NCBI GenBank assembly: GCA_051747385.1
Contig: JBNJGB010000005.1
Location: forward strand, 191,209-255,208
From: JBNJGB01 sp051747385
GTDB taxonomy: Bacteria; Myxococcota_A; UBA9042; PHBI01; JACKFB01
DNA: 64,000 bases
Direction of reading: 5' to 3'
This document shows positions 42,827-54,700 of the stretch, piece by piece (the first letter of the stretch is position 1; every line of letters begins with the position of its first letter). Position numbers and translations under genes: made by a program. The notes under the pieces are model-generated. The model ran no database searches. It worked only from the letters and a program-made list of their open reading frames with translations, and was not told the origin of the DNA.

Positions 42827-45800
42827 TCAGGGGTTCCAGCACCGGCAAGTGTGCTGGCCCGCCGCGTTGTCGTAGCCGCAACCGTTGGACCCGGCGTAGC
42901 CCTCGGATGCGCAGTACGCGTCGCAGTAGATGGACACCCATCCGCCGCCGTCGGCCTCGGAACATTCCTGAAGGACATTGTCGTTGTTGGGATCGCAGCG
43001 GGCGTCGGAGCTGGCATGGTCGCACCCGGCGGCCTGGGTGCATCCGAAGAGTCCCTCCTCTTCGGCAAGCTCCGCAGCCCAGCCGCAGTCGCACTCGTCA
43101 GCATGCCAGGGTTCGCCATCCCCGCGCGTACCCTCACAGTCCTCGTACTTCCAGTCGCAACCGAAGTGATCGGCGCATGCCGTGGGCGTCTTGTGGTCCT
43201 CGCAGCGCCAGCCGAACCCTCCGCAGTACTCGTAGTCGCAGGACCCGTGGCAGAACGGCAGGACGTCATCGCGACAGTGCTTGCATGCGGCCGAGTAGTC
43301 GATGCGACAGGTCGTCCCTTCGAGGAACGGGTCCGGGACCACGCCGACACTCTTGACGGGCCCCGCCTCGTCTGGAGAGCCGGTGCAGTTGTCGAGCCCA
43401 CCGTCGTCGTAGCAGCACTGCTGCGCGAGCTCGCCCACCGGGTCGGCGACCTCGCGGTAGCAGGTCCCGATGTGGTCGTAGGAGCCATCGTCCTTGGGGA
43501 ACTCGCACCACTGATCCGACTCCTGGACCTGCCACTCGAAGGGCGGGCAGGCGTAGGTGTCCGGCTGCGTGGGGCACTGGGGGAAGCAGCCGGCTTCGTC
43601 CTCGCCGCCGCCGCAGTCCTCGACCCCGTCGCATCGGCGGACGCTGGGGAGCTGGGTGTCGTCGTCGCAGGTGAAGACGGAGGCCACGTCCTTGAGGACC
43701 GTGGCGTAGATCTCCCAGTTGCCGTCCCGGGCGTCCTGCCAGACGAACCAGGCGGAGCCGCCCGCGTCGATCGCCACGTCCGGACGCCGGGAGTTGCCGT
43801 CGGCGAAGCTCAGCCGGATGTCGCTCGTGGCCTTCCCGGTCTCGCTGTAGACCAGGGTGTAGATCTCGGGATCGCCGTGGCGATCGTCGGCCCATGTGAC
43901 GACGTGGCGGCGATCCGAGGAGCCGCGAGCCGCCGCGGCCGCCGGGTCGTAGCTCTCGCCCGGATCCTCGGTGAGCTGCGTGCGATCACAGTTGCCCGTG
44001 ACCAGGTACAGCTCGTGGTCGGTGTCCCGGAAGCCGCGGAAGAGGGTGTCCGGCTGGCCGTCCGAGGCCGCAAACGGCGAGTCCCCGTCGGTCTCGCAAT
44101 GGAGGTTCCCCCAGTCGACCTCGCCGCCGATGAGCTTGGCGATGAACAGCCCGTAGCGGAACGGAAGCCCGCCCTTCAGGTCCAGCCACCACATGTAGGC
44201 GGCCCCCACGTCATCGACGGCGAGCTGGGGCTCCTTGGGGCTGTTGACGCCGATGATGTCGTCGTCGGTCACGTTGGTCGTGGTGCTGGACCAGGTCGGG
44301 TCGACGAGGGCGTAGAAGACGTGCCATTGGGAGACGGTGTAGCGCTCCCACGCCAGGTGGACATAGCCGTCCGCCGAGGCGGCGAGGGCCGGGGCGATGA
44401 CGTCGCCCGACTGGGCGAAGGTCTTCTCGTCGAGCACGGTCCCGTCCGGATCGAGGCGCACGAGCTCCAGGCCGTCCGGGCTGACCCAGGACACGAAGAC
44501 GTCGCCGTTGTCCGAGGTCGCGACATCCGGATGCTGGGCCATCCCTCCGGTGTCGGAGATGGGAAGGGGGGACACGAGGCGCGTGCCGTCGGCGGCCAGG
44601 CGCGTGTAGAAGACCTCCGGGCCGCCCAGGCGATGGTCGAGCCACACCACGGCCAGCGAGCCATCGCCCGCGGAGACGTCGCCGCCGATGACGGCGACAG
44701 CAGGGCGCCAGGAGGCCTCGGGGTCGTCCGTCACCCGGAGCTCCTCGCCGGTGCAGAGGGGCTCGATCCCGTCGCAGTTGTCGTCGACGCCGTTGCAGGC
44801 CACCTCCTCGGCGCCCGAATGGACAGCGGGATCGGAGTCGTTGCAGTCGCCCCCGCCGCACGCGACGTCTCCGTCGCCATCCCCGTCCCGGTCCGGCACG
44901 AAGGCCTGATCGACGCACCCTCCCTCCTGCGGTCGGCACTCGGAGAGGGTGCACGCGTCGCCGGTGGCGCACAGGTCGTGTCGGGGCCAGTGCAGACAGC
45001 CCCCATCGGGGCCGCAGCCGTCGGACGTACACTCGATGCCGTCGTCGCAGTCGCACGCGGTGACGCACTCGCCACCCTGGCATTCCGACATCGGGGCGCA
45101 GTACGTTCCGTCGAAGCCGGGATCCGGCACGCAACCGCCCGCGCCGTCGCAGCTCTGGCAGGCCGGACAGACGACGTCCTCGTCCATCACCCCGTCGCAG
45201 TCGTCGTCGACGCCGTCGCAGGTCGCGTCGTCCGAAGCGGCCGGGCCGGGCTCGCAGGTGTCCACCCCGGATCCGTCGATGCAGTGGAGCTCGCCGGTCG
45301 AGGCGCAGGCACCCTCGCCGCACGTCGTAGCCGGCGAGGTGTAGTCCTCGTCCGTCACCCCGTCGCAGTCGTCGTCCACGCCGTCGCACGTCCCGTCGTT
45401 CGAAGCGGCCGGGCCGGGTTGGCAGGTGTCCACCCCGGATCCGTCGATGCAGTGGAGCTCGCCGGTCGAGGCACAGGCACCCTCGCCGCACGTCGTAGCC
45501 GGCGAGGTGTAGTCCTCGTCNNNNNNNNNNNNNNNNNNNNNNNNNNNNNNNNNNNNNNNNNNNNNNNNNNNNNNNNNNNNNNNNNNNNNNNNNNNNNNNN
45601 NNNNNNNNNNNNNNNNNNNNGCAGGTGTCCACCCCGGATCCGTCGATGCAGTGGAGCTCGCCGGTCGAGGCACAGGCACCCTCGCCGCACGTCGTAGCCG
45701 GCGAGGTGTAGTCCTCGTCCGTCGCACCGTCGCAGTCGTCGTCGACGCCATCGCACGTGGCATCTCCGGAGGCCCCTGCGCCCGGCAGGCAGGTGTCCAC

Positions 45801-48800
45801 CTCCACCCCGTCTGCACACTGGAGCTCGCCGATCGACGCGCAGGCGCCCTCGCCACACGTCGTCGCCAGCGAGGTGTAGTCCTCGTCCGTCGACCCGTCG
45901 CAGTCGTCGTCCGTGCCGTTGCACGTGGCATCATCGGAGGCCCCGGCGCCCGGCAGGCAGGTGTCCACCTCCACTCCGTCCACACACAGGAGGTCGCCCG
46001 TCGAGGTACAGGGTCCGGTCCCACACTCGGTGGGGGTAGGCGTGTACAGCTCGTCGGCGAGGCCATCGCAGAGGCCGGGATCGGCGCACGTGCCGTCCGG
46101 AAACTCGAGCTCGCTCGCGAGGCAGCGCGGAGGGTGTCCACAGCTCACGTGCACCGCGGCCGTGTTCGGCCCCCAGCCCCCGCCGCCGGCCACGAACACG
46201 CCGAGCGAGGTGGGGACGACGACGGACGACGAATCGTGCGTGTCGGGCGGCGGTGCGAGAGGCTCCAGGGTCCAGTCGGCAGCATCGACGGTAAAGAGTC
46301 CCGTCGCGCCATGCAGCAGGTAGAGCGAGTCGTCGAACGCGACGGCGTGGAGCCCCGCCATGGGCTCGGGCAGATGGCCCACGACCGACCAGTCGTTCAC
46401 GGCTGGATCGTAGCGCTCGATGGTGTCGTACTTCGTGTTCGTCGAGCCGGACCAGGAGTTGCCCCCGAAGGCCACCAGCGAGTCGCCGTGGCGCGCAACG
46501 CCGACGAAGTAGCGTCCGGCCGACAGGCTGCCCGCCGACGTCCAGGAATTCGAGGACGGATCGAAGCGCGTGGCCGAGTCCAGATAGCCGTATCCGACGC
46601 CTCCGACCACGTGGAGACGTTGATCCAGGACGGCGTGGCCTGCCCAGCTCCGCAAGGTGCCGAGGGACGGCCCGCTGGTCCACGTGTCCGTGTCCGGGTG
46701 ATAGATCTGGACGGTGCGCGTGTTGTCCGTCGAGCGACCACCCGCCACGTAGATCGCATCCCCGAGCACGCCACAGGCAGCCGCGCTGCGCGCGTACTTC
46801 ATCGGGGCGATCGAGGACCACGCCCCCGTCGCCGGATCATAGACCTCGGAAGAGCCCGTCGGCGACGCGAACTGCTGCGACTGAGACTGGCTCACGCCGC
46901 CGAAGACGTAGACCCGACCGTCGTACTCGACGCCACAGGCGTAGCCCCTCGGCACCTGCATCGGCGCGATCTCGGTCCACCCGACGTCCTCGTCCGTGGC
47001 GCCGTCGCAGTCGTCGTCCACCCCGTCGCATGTCGCGTCATCAGCTGCCGGTGCCCCAGGCTCGCACGTGTCCACCTTCGCGCCATCCACGCACACCAGC
47101 TCGCCCATCGATGAGCACCCGCCCTCCCCGCAGGTCGTCGCTGTCGGCGCGTAGTCCTCGTCCGTCGCCCCGTCGCAGTCGTCGTCCACCCCGTCGCATG
47201 TCGCGTCATCCGACGCCGGTCCCCCAGGCTCGCAGGTGTCCACCTCGGCGCCATCCACGCACACGACCTCCCCGGCGGAGGCACAGGCTCCGACGCCGCA
47301 GGCGGTCGCGGTCGGCGCGTAGTCCTCGTCCGTCACCCCGTCGCAGTCGTCGTCCACGCCGTCGCACGTCGCGTCATCCGAGGCCGGAGCCCCGGGCTCG
47401 CACGTGTCCACCTCGACGCCATTGGAACACTGCGCTTCCCCAGTCGACGCGCACGCACCCTCACCACAGCTCGTGGGAGTCGACACGTAGTCCTCGTCGG
47501 TGGCGCCGTCGCAGTCGTCGTCCACGCCGTCGCACGTCGCGTCATCGGACGCCGGAGTTCCGGGCTCACAGGTGTCCACCTCCGCGCCGTCCGCACACAC
47601 AAGCTCGCCGGTCGCTGCACAGGCACCGTCACCGCAGCTCGTCGCAGCTGGCACGTAGTCCTCGTCGGTGGCGCCGTCGCAGTCGTCGTCCACGCCGTCG
47701 CATGTCGCGTCATCAGATGCCGGTGCCCCAGGCTCGCACGTGTCCACCTTCGCGCCATCCACGCACACCAGCTCGCCCGTCGATGAGCACCCGCCCTCCC
47801 CGCAGGTCGTCGCTGTCGGCGCGTAGTCCTCGTCCGTCGCCCCGTCGCAGTCGTCGTCCACGCCGTCGCATGTCGCGTCATCCGACTCCGGTCCCCCAGG
47901 CTCGCAGGTGTCCACCTTCGCGCCATCCACGCACACGATCTCCCCGGCGGAAGCACAGGCGCCCACGCCGCAGGTCGTCGCGGTCGGCGCGAAATCCTCG
48001 TCCGTCATGCCGTCGCAGTCGTCGTCCACGCCGTCACACGTCGCGTCATCGGACGCCACAGGCGCCCCAGGCTCGCAGGTGTTCGACTGCGTGCCATCGA
48101 CGCACAGGAGATCTCCCGTGGAACCGCACGCACCCACGCCGCAGGTCGTCGCGGTCGGCGCGTAGTCCTCGTCCGTCGCCCCGTCGCAGTCGCCGTCCAC
48201 GCCGTCGCACGTCGTGTCATCGGACGCCGGAGTTCCGGGCTCACAGGTGTCCACCTTCGCGCCATCCACGCACACGACTTCTCCGGCGGAAGCACAGGCT
48301 CCCACGCCGCAGTTCGTCGGCGTCGGCTCGTAGTCTTCGTCCGTGGCGCCGTCGCAGTCGTCGTCCACGCCGTCACACGTCGCATCATCGGACGCCACAG
48401 GCGGCCCGGCCTCGCACGTGTCCATCTCCGTGCCGTCTGCGCATTTCAGCAGCCCGGTGGCTGCGCAGGCACCCTCCCCGCAGCTCGTCGGAGTCGCCAC
48501 GTAGTCCTCGTCGGTGGTGCCGTCGCAGTCGCCGTCCACGCCGTCGCACGTCGCGTCATCAGGCGCAGGCGCCGCAGGCTCGCAGGTGTCGACCTCCGCG
48601 CCGTCCGCACACACAATCTCGCCGGTCGACGCGCAAGCTCCTTCGCCGCAGGTCGTCGGCGTAGGCGCGTAGCCCTCGTCCGTCGCCCCGTCGCAGTCGT
48701 CATCCACGCCGTCGCACGCGGCATCAGTCGCAGCCGGGACGCCCGCCTCGCAGGTGTCGCGCTTGGTCCCGTCGACGCACTCCAACACACCGGTCGACGC

Positions 48801-49643
48801 ACACGCCCCCACGCCGCACGCCGTCTCGACGGGCTCGTGACCCTCGTCCGTCGCCCCGTCGCAATCGTCGTCCTGGCCGTTGCAGACGTCCCTGTTTGGA
48901 GCCTTGGCCAGGCAGTCCGAGAGCCCGCTCGGTCCGCAAGCACGGGTCCCCTCGCATCGCCCGTAGCTGTTCTCGATGTAGCAGATTGTCGCTGCGCCGT
49001 TCTTGGTCGCCATCCCGCTACAACTGCAGGTCCCACCGGACGGAGCACAGTGGCCGCTTTCGGCCCCCCGCCCCTCCTCCTGCTCGCACGAGTACCCGTC
49101 CGGACACCCGGCATCCGGACCACACGGAGTCGTACAGAACGACCCCTCAGACCCAAAGGAGCGACAGAAGCCGGTGCTGCCGGGCCAGGGCATCGCGCAG
49201 TCGCCGTCGTCCAGGCAGGGGCGACAGAGGGCCAAGTGCTGCGGCAGGCACACAGCAACCGTTTGGTCGCCGCCACGGGGCATGAACCCGGAGCAGTCCC
49301 ATCCCGGCGGGCAGTCGTTGTCGCACGGTGAAGTGCAGACCCACCCGTCCGGGCCCTCGATGCACCAGCCGGAGCCACAATCCTCCGGCCCGGCGCATGC
49401 CGCTCCCACCCGGGTGACATCGCTGGCATCCACGGCCGAGTCGACTGAAGCAGAATCCCCGACATCCTGACCGGCATCGCCGGACTCGAGATCGCCCGTT
49501 GCCGCATCGCTTGCGTCCTCGAGCACATCCTGGGGCGTCACGCCGCTGTCGCCGCTGCATCCTGCGCCGAGCCACAAGGCAACGATGCACAGAACCGAGA
49601 GACAGCCCCACGACAAGCCCGCTGAGCCGCGCGTCGTTTTCAT
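42827..49643 (-). CDS. MopE-Kelch surface lipoprotein, interrupted by an assembly gap
   Basis: The product has about 2,200 residues, depending on the gap. It starts with a lipobox (CIVALWLGAGC) and an Asp/Ser-rich linker, then Cys-rich modules. About twelve MopE-type repeats follow, of about 56 residues each (CDGVDDDCDGATDEDY). A Kelch-like propeller (YACGVEYDGRVYVFGG, VYDPATGAWSSIAPM) comes next, then at least five more MopE-type motifs, a region of beta repeats (AVVWLDHRLGGPEVFY type) and a C-terminal Cys-rich domain ending in HTCRCWNP. Both sides of the 100-N run are in repeats. The two sides are in different frames because 100 is not a multiple of three. MopE repeats bind metal in some proteins; the role here is inferred. 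The ATG at 49643 follows GTGGAGAG. Confidence 0.85.
45521..45620. other. Assembly gap (100 N) inside the MopE gene
   Basis: A run of exactly 100 N falls inside the MopE repeat array. The 99 bases before it (45422-45520) are identical to the 99 bases after it (45621-45719), so the two contig ends may overlap rather than be separated. Confidence 0.95.
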
Positions 49644-49835
49644 CCGACTCTCCACTTCCCTACCGCTCGAACGCGCACGGCTCGGCGGAGGGGGACGGCT
49701 GCCCTTCCGAGAAGCTCGGCCACCCAGTCCCTCCAGCCGAAGGCACTGCAGGAAGGGCCGCCAACGACCCCCTTCGCCATTCAGCTGAGACAACTGGCTT
49801 CCGACGCCTCTGGGAGGACAACCGTCACACGGCCT

Positions 49836-50570
49836 CTAGAACAGGGTCCGCACTTCCTTCTTCTCCTCCACGGTGTCGAGAGCGAAGCGCGTCTCGATCT
49901 TCGTCCTCCGGGACGCGTTACCCGCTTCGTCAGTCGCGGTCACGAGGTCGAACAACGCGAAGGTCAGTTCGGGATGCTGCTCCATCCAGTTGCGGTGCTC
50001 CTCCATGGACGCTGCCTTGGGGACCTGGAAGGCGACATAGAACGTCTTGCTGTATCCGGGCAGGACCTCAGCGTTGTCGTTCAGAAGCGGAAGCTGATTC
50101 AGCGCCGAGTCGATCGCGGGTTGGTCGATTGTCACGGCGTTCTGGGACGCGGCCTGGGAAGCGGCGGTCTGATTCAACGACCGCAAGTAGCTCTTCGTAA
50201 CAGCGTCGTAGACCGTGCCCATACCATCGATGAGCTTCCAGGTCGCACCGGTGAAGCGCAGCACGTGCTCGTTGCGGTTCGTGATCTTGACGCGGAACAT
50301 GGGCAGGTTGGCCAGAGCCCACGAGAACGAGCCCTTCTCCCCCTGGCCGTTCGTGAACTGGACCGTGGGCACCGCCTTGGGATGCCCTTTCATGTTCAGT
50401 TCCGTGACCGGCTCGACGTCTACGACGACACCGTCCTGGGTCACGGGCCCTCCAGCGCCGGTGGCCGGCTTCAAACCCTGCTTCTTCGTGACGACGGTCG
50501 TGGTACCGCAAGCCGCGAGCACTGCCGCGGCGAGTCCGGTCATCACCAAGACACGATAACATCTCTTCAT
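49836..50570 (-). CDS. Lipoprotein of unknown function
   Basis: This 244-residue protein has a lipobox (VMTGLAAAVLAACGTT). The rest looks like a mixed alpha/beta domain with an Ig-like strand pair (MFRVKITNRNEHVLRFTGAT) and a later YSKTFYVAFQVPKA strand. No recognised family was identified. It lies upstream of the MopE gene on the same strand, separated by 192 bases, so it may be the first gene of the surface-protein cluster. The ATG follows the usual signal-peptide layout. Confidence 0.75.
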   Translation of the reverse strand: MKRCYRVLVMTGLAAAVLAACGTTTVVTKKQGLKPATGAGGPVTQDGVVVDVEPVTELNMKGHPKAVPTVQFTNGQGEKGSFSWALANLPMFRVKITNRNEHVLRFTGATWKLIDGMGTVYDAVTKSYLRSLNQTAASQAASQNAVTIDQPAIDSALNQLPLLNDNAEVLPGYSKTFYVAFQVPKAASMEEHRNWMEQHPELTFALFDLVTATDEAGNASRRTKIETRFALDTVEEKKEVRTLF

Positions 50571-50955
50571 CAGCCTCTCCCGAGCATGTCACTGGTTGCG
50601 CTGGCACGAGTCATCCCGCGCCGCACGACAGACGTCAACGACCCCTACGGCGGCGCAAAGCAAAGACTGTAACCATCAACGCGCGCCAACGGCACGCCCC
50701 AGCTCCCGACTCGGCTCGTCCCCTATCGATGCATCCCCAAAAACAGGCCATGTCAGTCCAGGCCTTTGTCATCAGACTTCCGGACCGAGGCACGTCCCCA
50801 CCGTGCAGTCGTCGCCCTGCGTGAAGCGATCGCAGGGCCGCGAAATCGAATCGAACCATGCTATCGCGCGACAACAACGGGGAGAAGCGTCTTCCGGCCC
50901 GACGGCACGCTTCATGGTGACGTCGTATCGCACGCTCCCGCCTCCACCACTACGC
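50571..50955. other. Non-coding border between surface-protein cluster and defence island
   Basis: About 385 bases lie between the lipoprotein start and the metallopeptidase stop. No gene, tRNA or insertion sequence was found. It is the left edge of the defence island. Confidence 0.5.
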
Positions 50956-51717
50956 CTACAGGTTGGGCCGCCGCGCTGCCCCTCTCTGAATTGCTCGTGG
51001 GTGCCCGGCACACCAGCCCCAGAGAACGACGAACTCCCCACCGTGCTCGGCGAGCCAGGTGCGGCGCTGGTCGTACTCGGGGAGGGCCCGCTCGACCCGG
51101 AGCCAGAACTCCGGGGTGTGGTTGGGCTCTTGGAGGTGGGCCAGCTCGTGGACGATGACGTAGTCGATGATGCTGGGCGGCAGCAGGATGGTCGCCCAGT
51201 GGAAGTTCAGCGTGCCGGCGTGGCCGCAGGAGCCCCAGCGGAAGCCGAGGTCGCGGATCTCCAGGCCGGGGGCCTCGATGCCCATGCGGGGCGCCCACTG
51301 GCGCAGGCGCTTCCGGAGCCACGGCCGGGCGTGCTCGGAGTACCAGCGGATGAAGTGCTCGCGTCCTCGCGGGGCCTCTTCGCGGCGTAGGCGGAAGCAG
51401 CCCGCCTCGAGCTTCAGCGGGCGGTCCTGCTCGTCGACGAGGAGCAGGCGGTAGCTCCGGCCCAGGTAGGGGAAGCCCTCTCCGCTCACGAACTCCTTGC
51501 CGCCGACCGGCTGCCGACGGGCCTCCTTTTCGGCGATCTTCGTGTAGAGCCAGAACCGCTTCTCGCGGACGAAGTCCTCCATGACGGAGGCGTCCAGGCC
51601 CCGGGGCGCAGCGATGATCAGCTCGCCGCCCCGGTCCACGATGATCTCCAGGGTCTTCCGCCGGCCGCTCCGGCGGACCTCGAAGGTCAGGTCGTCGACG
51701 GTGAGAGCCTCGTTCAC
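50956..51717 (-). CDS. YgjP/M48-like metallopeptidase coupled to HsdR
   Basis: This 253-residue protein carries the zinc site IVHELAHLQEPNHTPEFW, the extended HELAH-x5-H-x3-FW motif of YgjP-type (DUF45) metal-dependent hydrolases. The N-terminal part has the family strands LEIIVDRGGELIIAAP and a helix beginning VREKRFWLY. Such proteins are frequently encoded next to type I restriction genes. The GTG start overlaps the hsdR stop as GTGA. It may process or remove a restriction subunit, but that is unproven. Confidence 0.85.
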   Translation of the reverse strand: MNEALTVDDLTFEVRRSGRRKTLEIIVDRGGELIIAAPRGLDASVMEDFVREKRFWLYTKIAEKEARRQPVGGKEFVSGEGFPYLGRSYRLLLVDEQDRPLKLEAGCFRLRREEAPRGREHFIRWYSEHARPWLRKRLRQWAPRMGIEAPGLEIRDLGFRWGSCGHAGTLNFHWATILLPPSIIDYVIVHELAHLQEPNHTPEFWLRVERALPEYDQRRTWLAEHGGEFVVLWGWCAGHPRAIQRGAARRPNL

Positions 51718-54700
51718 AGGCGCAGCCGGCGGTGGTTCGCTTTCGCCAGCTCCATGACCTTGCCGGCCACCTCGTCCAAGCGGTCGAACGGCAGCACCTC
51801 GGCGTCGTCGAGGGTCATGAAGATGTGTCCTCGCAAGGCCTCCTGGGCCTGGGCGCGCTTCCAGAATCCGACGATGGAGATCTCCTGGCGGATGTGATCG
51901 ACCAGCTCCACGGTCAGGTCGCACAGGTCCTGCTTCGTCTCCTCGTCGACCTTGCCGTTGCCGCTCACCTCCTGCTTCAGGAGCGCGTAGAACGGGGCCT
52001 GCGTCTCCGGGTCGAGGCCGGTGTCGTCCTGCTGCCTGCCCTGGCGGGCCTCCTCGACAAGCTCACGGAGGGCCTCGGCGACCTTGTCCCACTGCCCCTC
52101 GAGGTCCTGGAGGATGTTCTCCAGCCGCTTGGAGAGCTTCTCGAAGTGCGTGGGGTCCTCGTCGAAGTGCTTCCGGATGTGGTAGCGGAGCGCGTGCTCC
52201 ATCTCGCTGGCCTTCGCCCGCGGCGAGCCCTGCTTGTCCACCTCCCGCTCGAACTCGGAGTCCGTGATCGTCACCGGGGGGATCCGCGGGTCGATGCCCT
52301 TCGAGATCACGTGGTCGTCGATGAGCTTCCGGACCTTCGCGCCGACCTCCTTGCCGATGAGTCGCTCGTCCGACCGGTAGCGCTTCTGCGCCTTCATCTG
52401 GATGTGCGACAGGGCCTTGGCGTCGTTCGTGTACTCCAGGCCCTCCTTTCGCGGGAGCACCGTGTCGAGGGTCTGCAGGAAGTCCTTCAGCGCCACGTGG
52501 AACTGGGCGCGGACGCGCTCGTCCCGCAGGAGCTCCACGCAGGCCTCCACGTCGTCGATGTCCTCGATCCCCCGCGTCGTGAACACCTGCACGGCCCGCC
52601 GGTGCCGGTCCCGCAGCTTCGGCAGCTCGTCCTTCAGGCTCTGGAGCGCACCCTCCGCGTCCTCCGCGCTGTAGGCCGCCAGCGCCTCCTTCAGGTGCTG
52701 CGCCACGCCGTAGTAGTCGATGACGATCCCGTGCTCCTTCTCGACGTCGCCGAGGGTGTGCGTCCGGTTCACCCGCGCGACGGCCTGGAGCAGCTCGGCC
52801 TCCTTGATGTGGCGGTCCAGGTACATCGCCTGCTCCACCGGCGCGTCGAAGCCCGTCAGGAGCATCGACTTCACGATCAGGAACGCCAGCGGGTCCGCCT
52901 TCTCCGGGTCCTCGTGCAGCAGCGGCTTCTTGAACCGCTTGATGCGCGCCTTGATCTTCGCCCGCGCCGTCCACTTGCCGTGCGGGTCCACCGTGTCGTT
53001 GTGGGTCCCCGAGATCACCGGCGCGAACTCCAGCCTCCGGATCGTCGGCAGGAACCGCCGCGCCCGCACCAGGAAGGCCTGCTCATCCTCGAGCCGCTCC
53101 ATCTGGTCCTCGGTCAGGTCCCGCAGGGACGGGTCCAGGCCCTCCAGCTCCTCGACCAGCTCGGCCTGCGCCGCCTTGAAGGCCTCGTAGTACCGGATGG
53201 TCGCCCGCCGGCTCACCGCCACCACCTGCGCCTTGTAGCCGTTGGGCAGGATGTTCTCGACGTAGTGCCGGAGCATGCTCCGCGCCTTCGCCGCGATGAG
53301 CGCCTTCGCCTCCATCACGCGACCCTTCGTCGCGTACTTGGCCTTGATGGCCTCCATCTCCTCGGGCGAGCGGTCGGCGAGCATGTCCTCGAACAGGTCG
53401 TCCAGCTTGCCGCCGCCCTTCACCTCGGCGCCCGTCGTCCGCCCCTCGTACAGGATCGGCACGATCGCCTCGTCCGCTTCGGCCTGGCGGATCGTGTACT
53501 TGTCGATGAACTCGCCGAAGATTTCGTGGGTGCGCTTCTTCGCGCCCATGATGATCGGCGTCCCCGTGAAGCCGATCTTGGCGCAGTTCGGGAGCGCCCG
53601 CATCAGGTTCGCGTGCGCGGTGTTGGTGTGCGAGCGGTGCGCCTCGTCGACGAGCACGAGGATGTCCGTGTCCTCGTTCAGCACGGGCATCGGCTTCGTC
53701 TTCGCGGGCCTGCGGTCCTCGCTCTCCTCCTCGTCGTCCTCCGACTCCTGGTCCTCGGAGTCGATCAGCTCGCCCCGGTACTTCTGGATGGTGGCGAAGA
53801 CCAGGTCCTTCCCCGGCCGCGCGAGCGTCTCCTGAAGCACGTCGTAGGACGACACGGACCTCTGCCCGCGCTGCTCACGCTTCACGATGGTCAGGTTCTC
53901 GCCGGTCATCCGGGCCGTGTCGGAGAGCTGGACCTCCAGGTCCCTCCGATCCGTGACCACGACGACCTTGAACCGCCGCAGCTCGGGGTCCGAGCGCATC
54001 TTCCGGATCAGGAAGACCATCGTCAGGCTCTTCCCGCTCCCCTGCGTGTGCCAGATGATGCCGCCGCGGCGGTCCTGCTCGCCGTCCTCGGGGCGCGTCT
54101 TGCCGGTCTTCAGCCGATGCACGGCGAGCTGCACGGCCCGGAACTGCTGGTAGCGGGCGACGATCTTCACCACGCGCCCGCCCAACTCCGCGAACGACGT
54201 GAAGTGGCGCACGATGTCCAGCATGTGCGCGGGCCGGAGCATCCCGGCGACCAGCTTCTCCTGGCTCGTCAGCGCCTTCACGTCCTTGCCCAGCTCGGCG
54301 GCCACCTCGGCCATGGGCGTCGGGCTCGTGTCCTTCCACTCCAGGTAGTGGTCCGCCAACGCCGAGAACGTCCCCACCCGGGCCTCCTCGCCCGACGTGA
54401 CGATCTGGAACTGCCCGTAGTGGAACAGGCGCTCGCTCCCCTCGTTGAAGTCCACCACCCCGTGCGCCTTCCGCTGGTTGGCGTAGCGCTGGAGCTGGTC
54501 GATGGCCGCCTCCATCGCAGACGGGGCTCCCGGGCTCTTGCACTCGACCACGACCAGCGGGATCCCGTTCACGAAGAGCACGATGTCCGGGTCCATGTGC
54601 TTCTTCGGCTGTCCCGCCGGGCACGCCACCCGGAACTGGTTGATGGCCCGGAAGGTGTTGTTCTCGGGGTTCCGCCAGTCGATGAAGTGGACGGTCTGCG

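Noticed and set aside
49640..49760. Sigma-54-like TGG/GC pair upstream of the MopE gene
   Set aside because: The distance between the GG and GC elements is one base too long.
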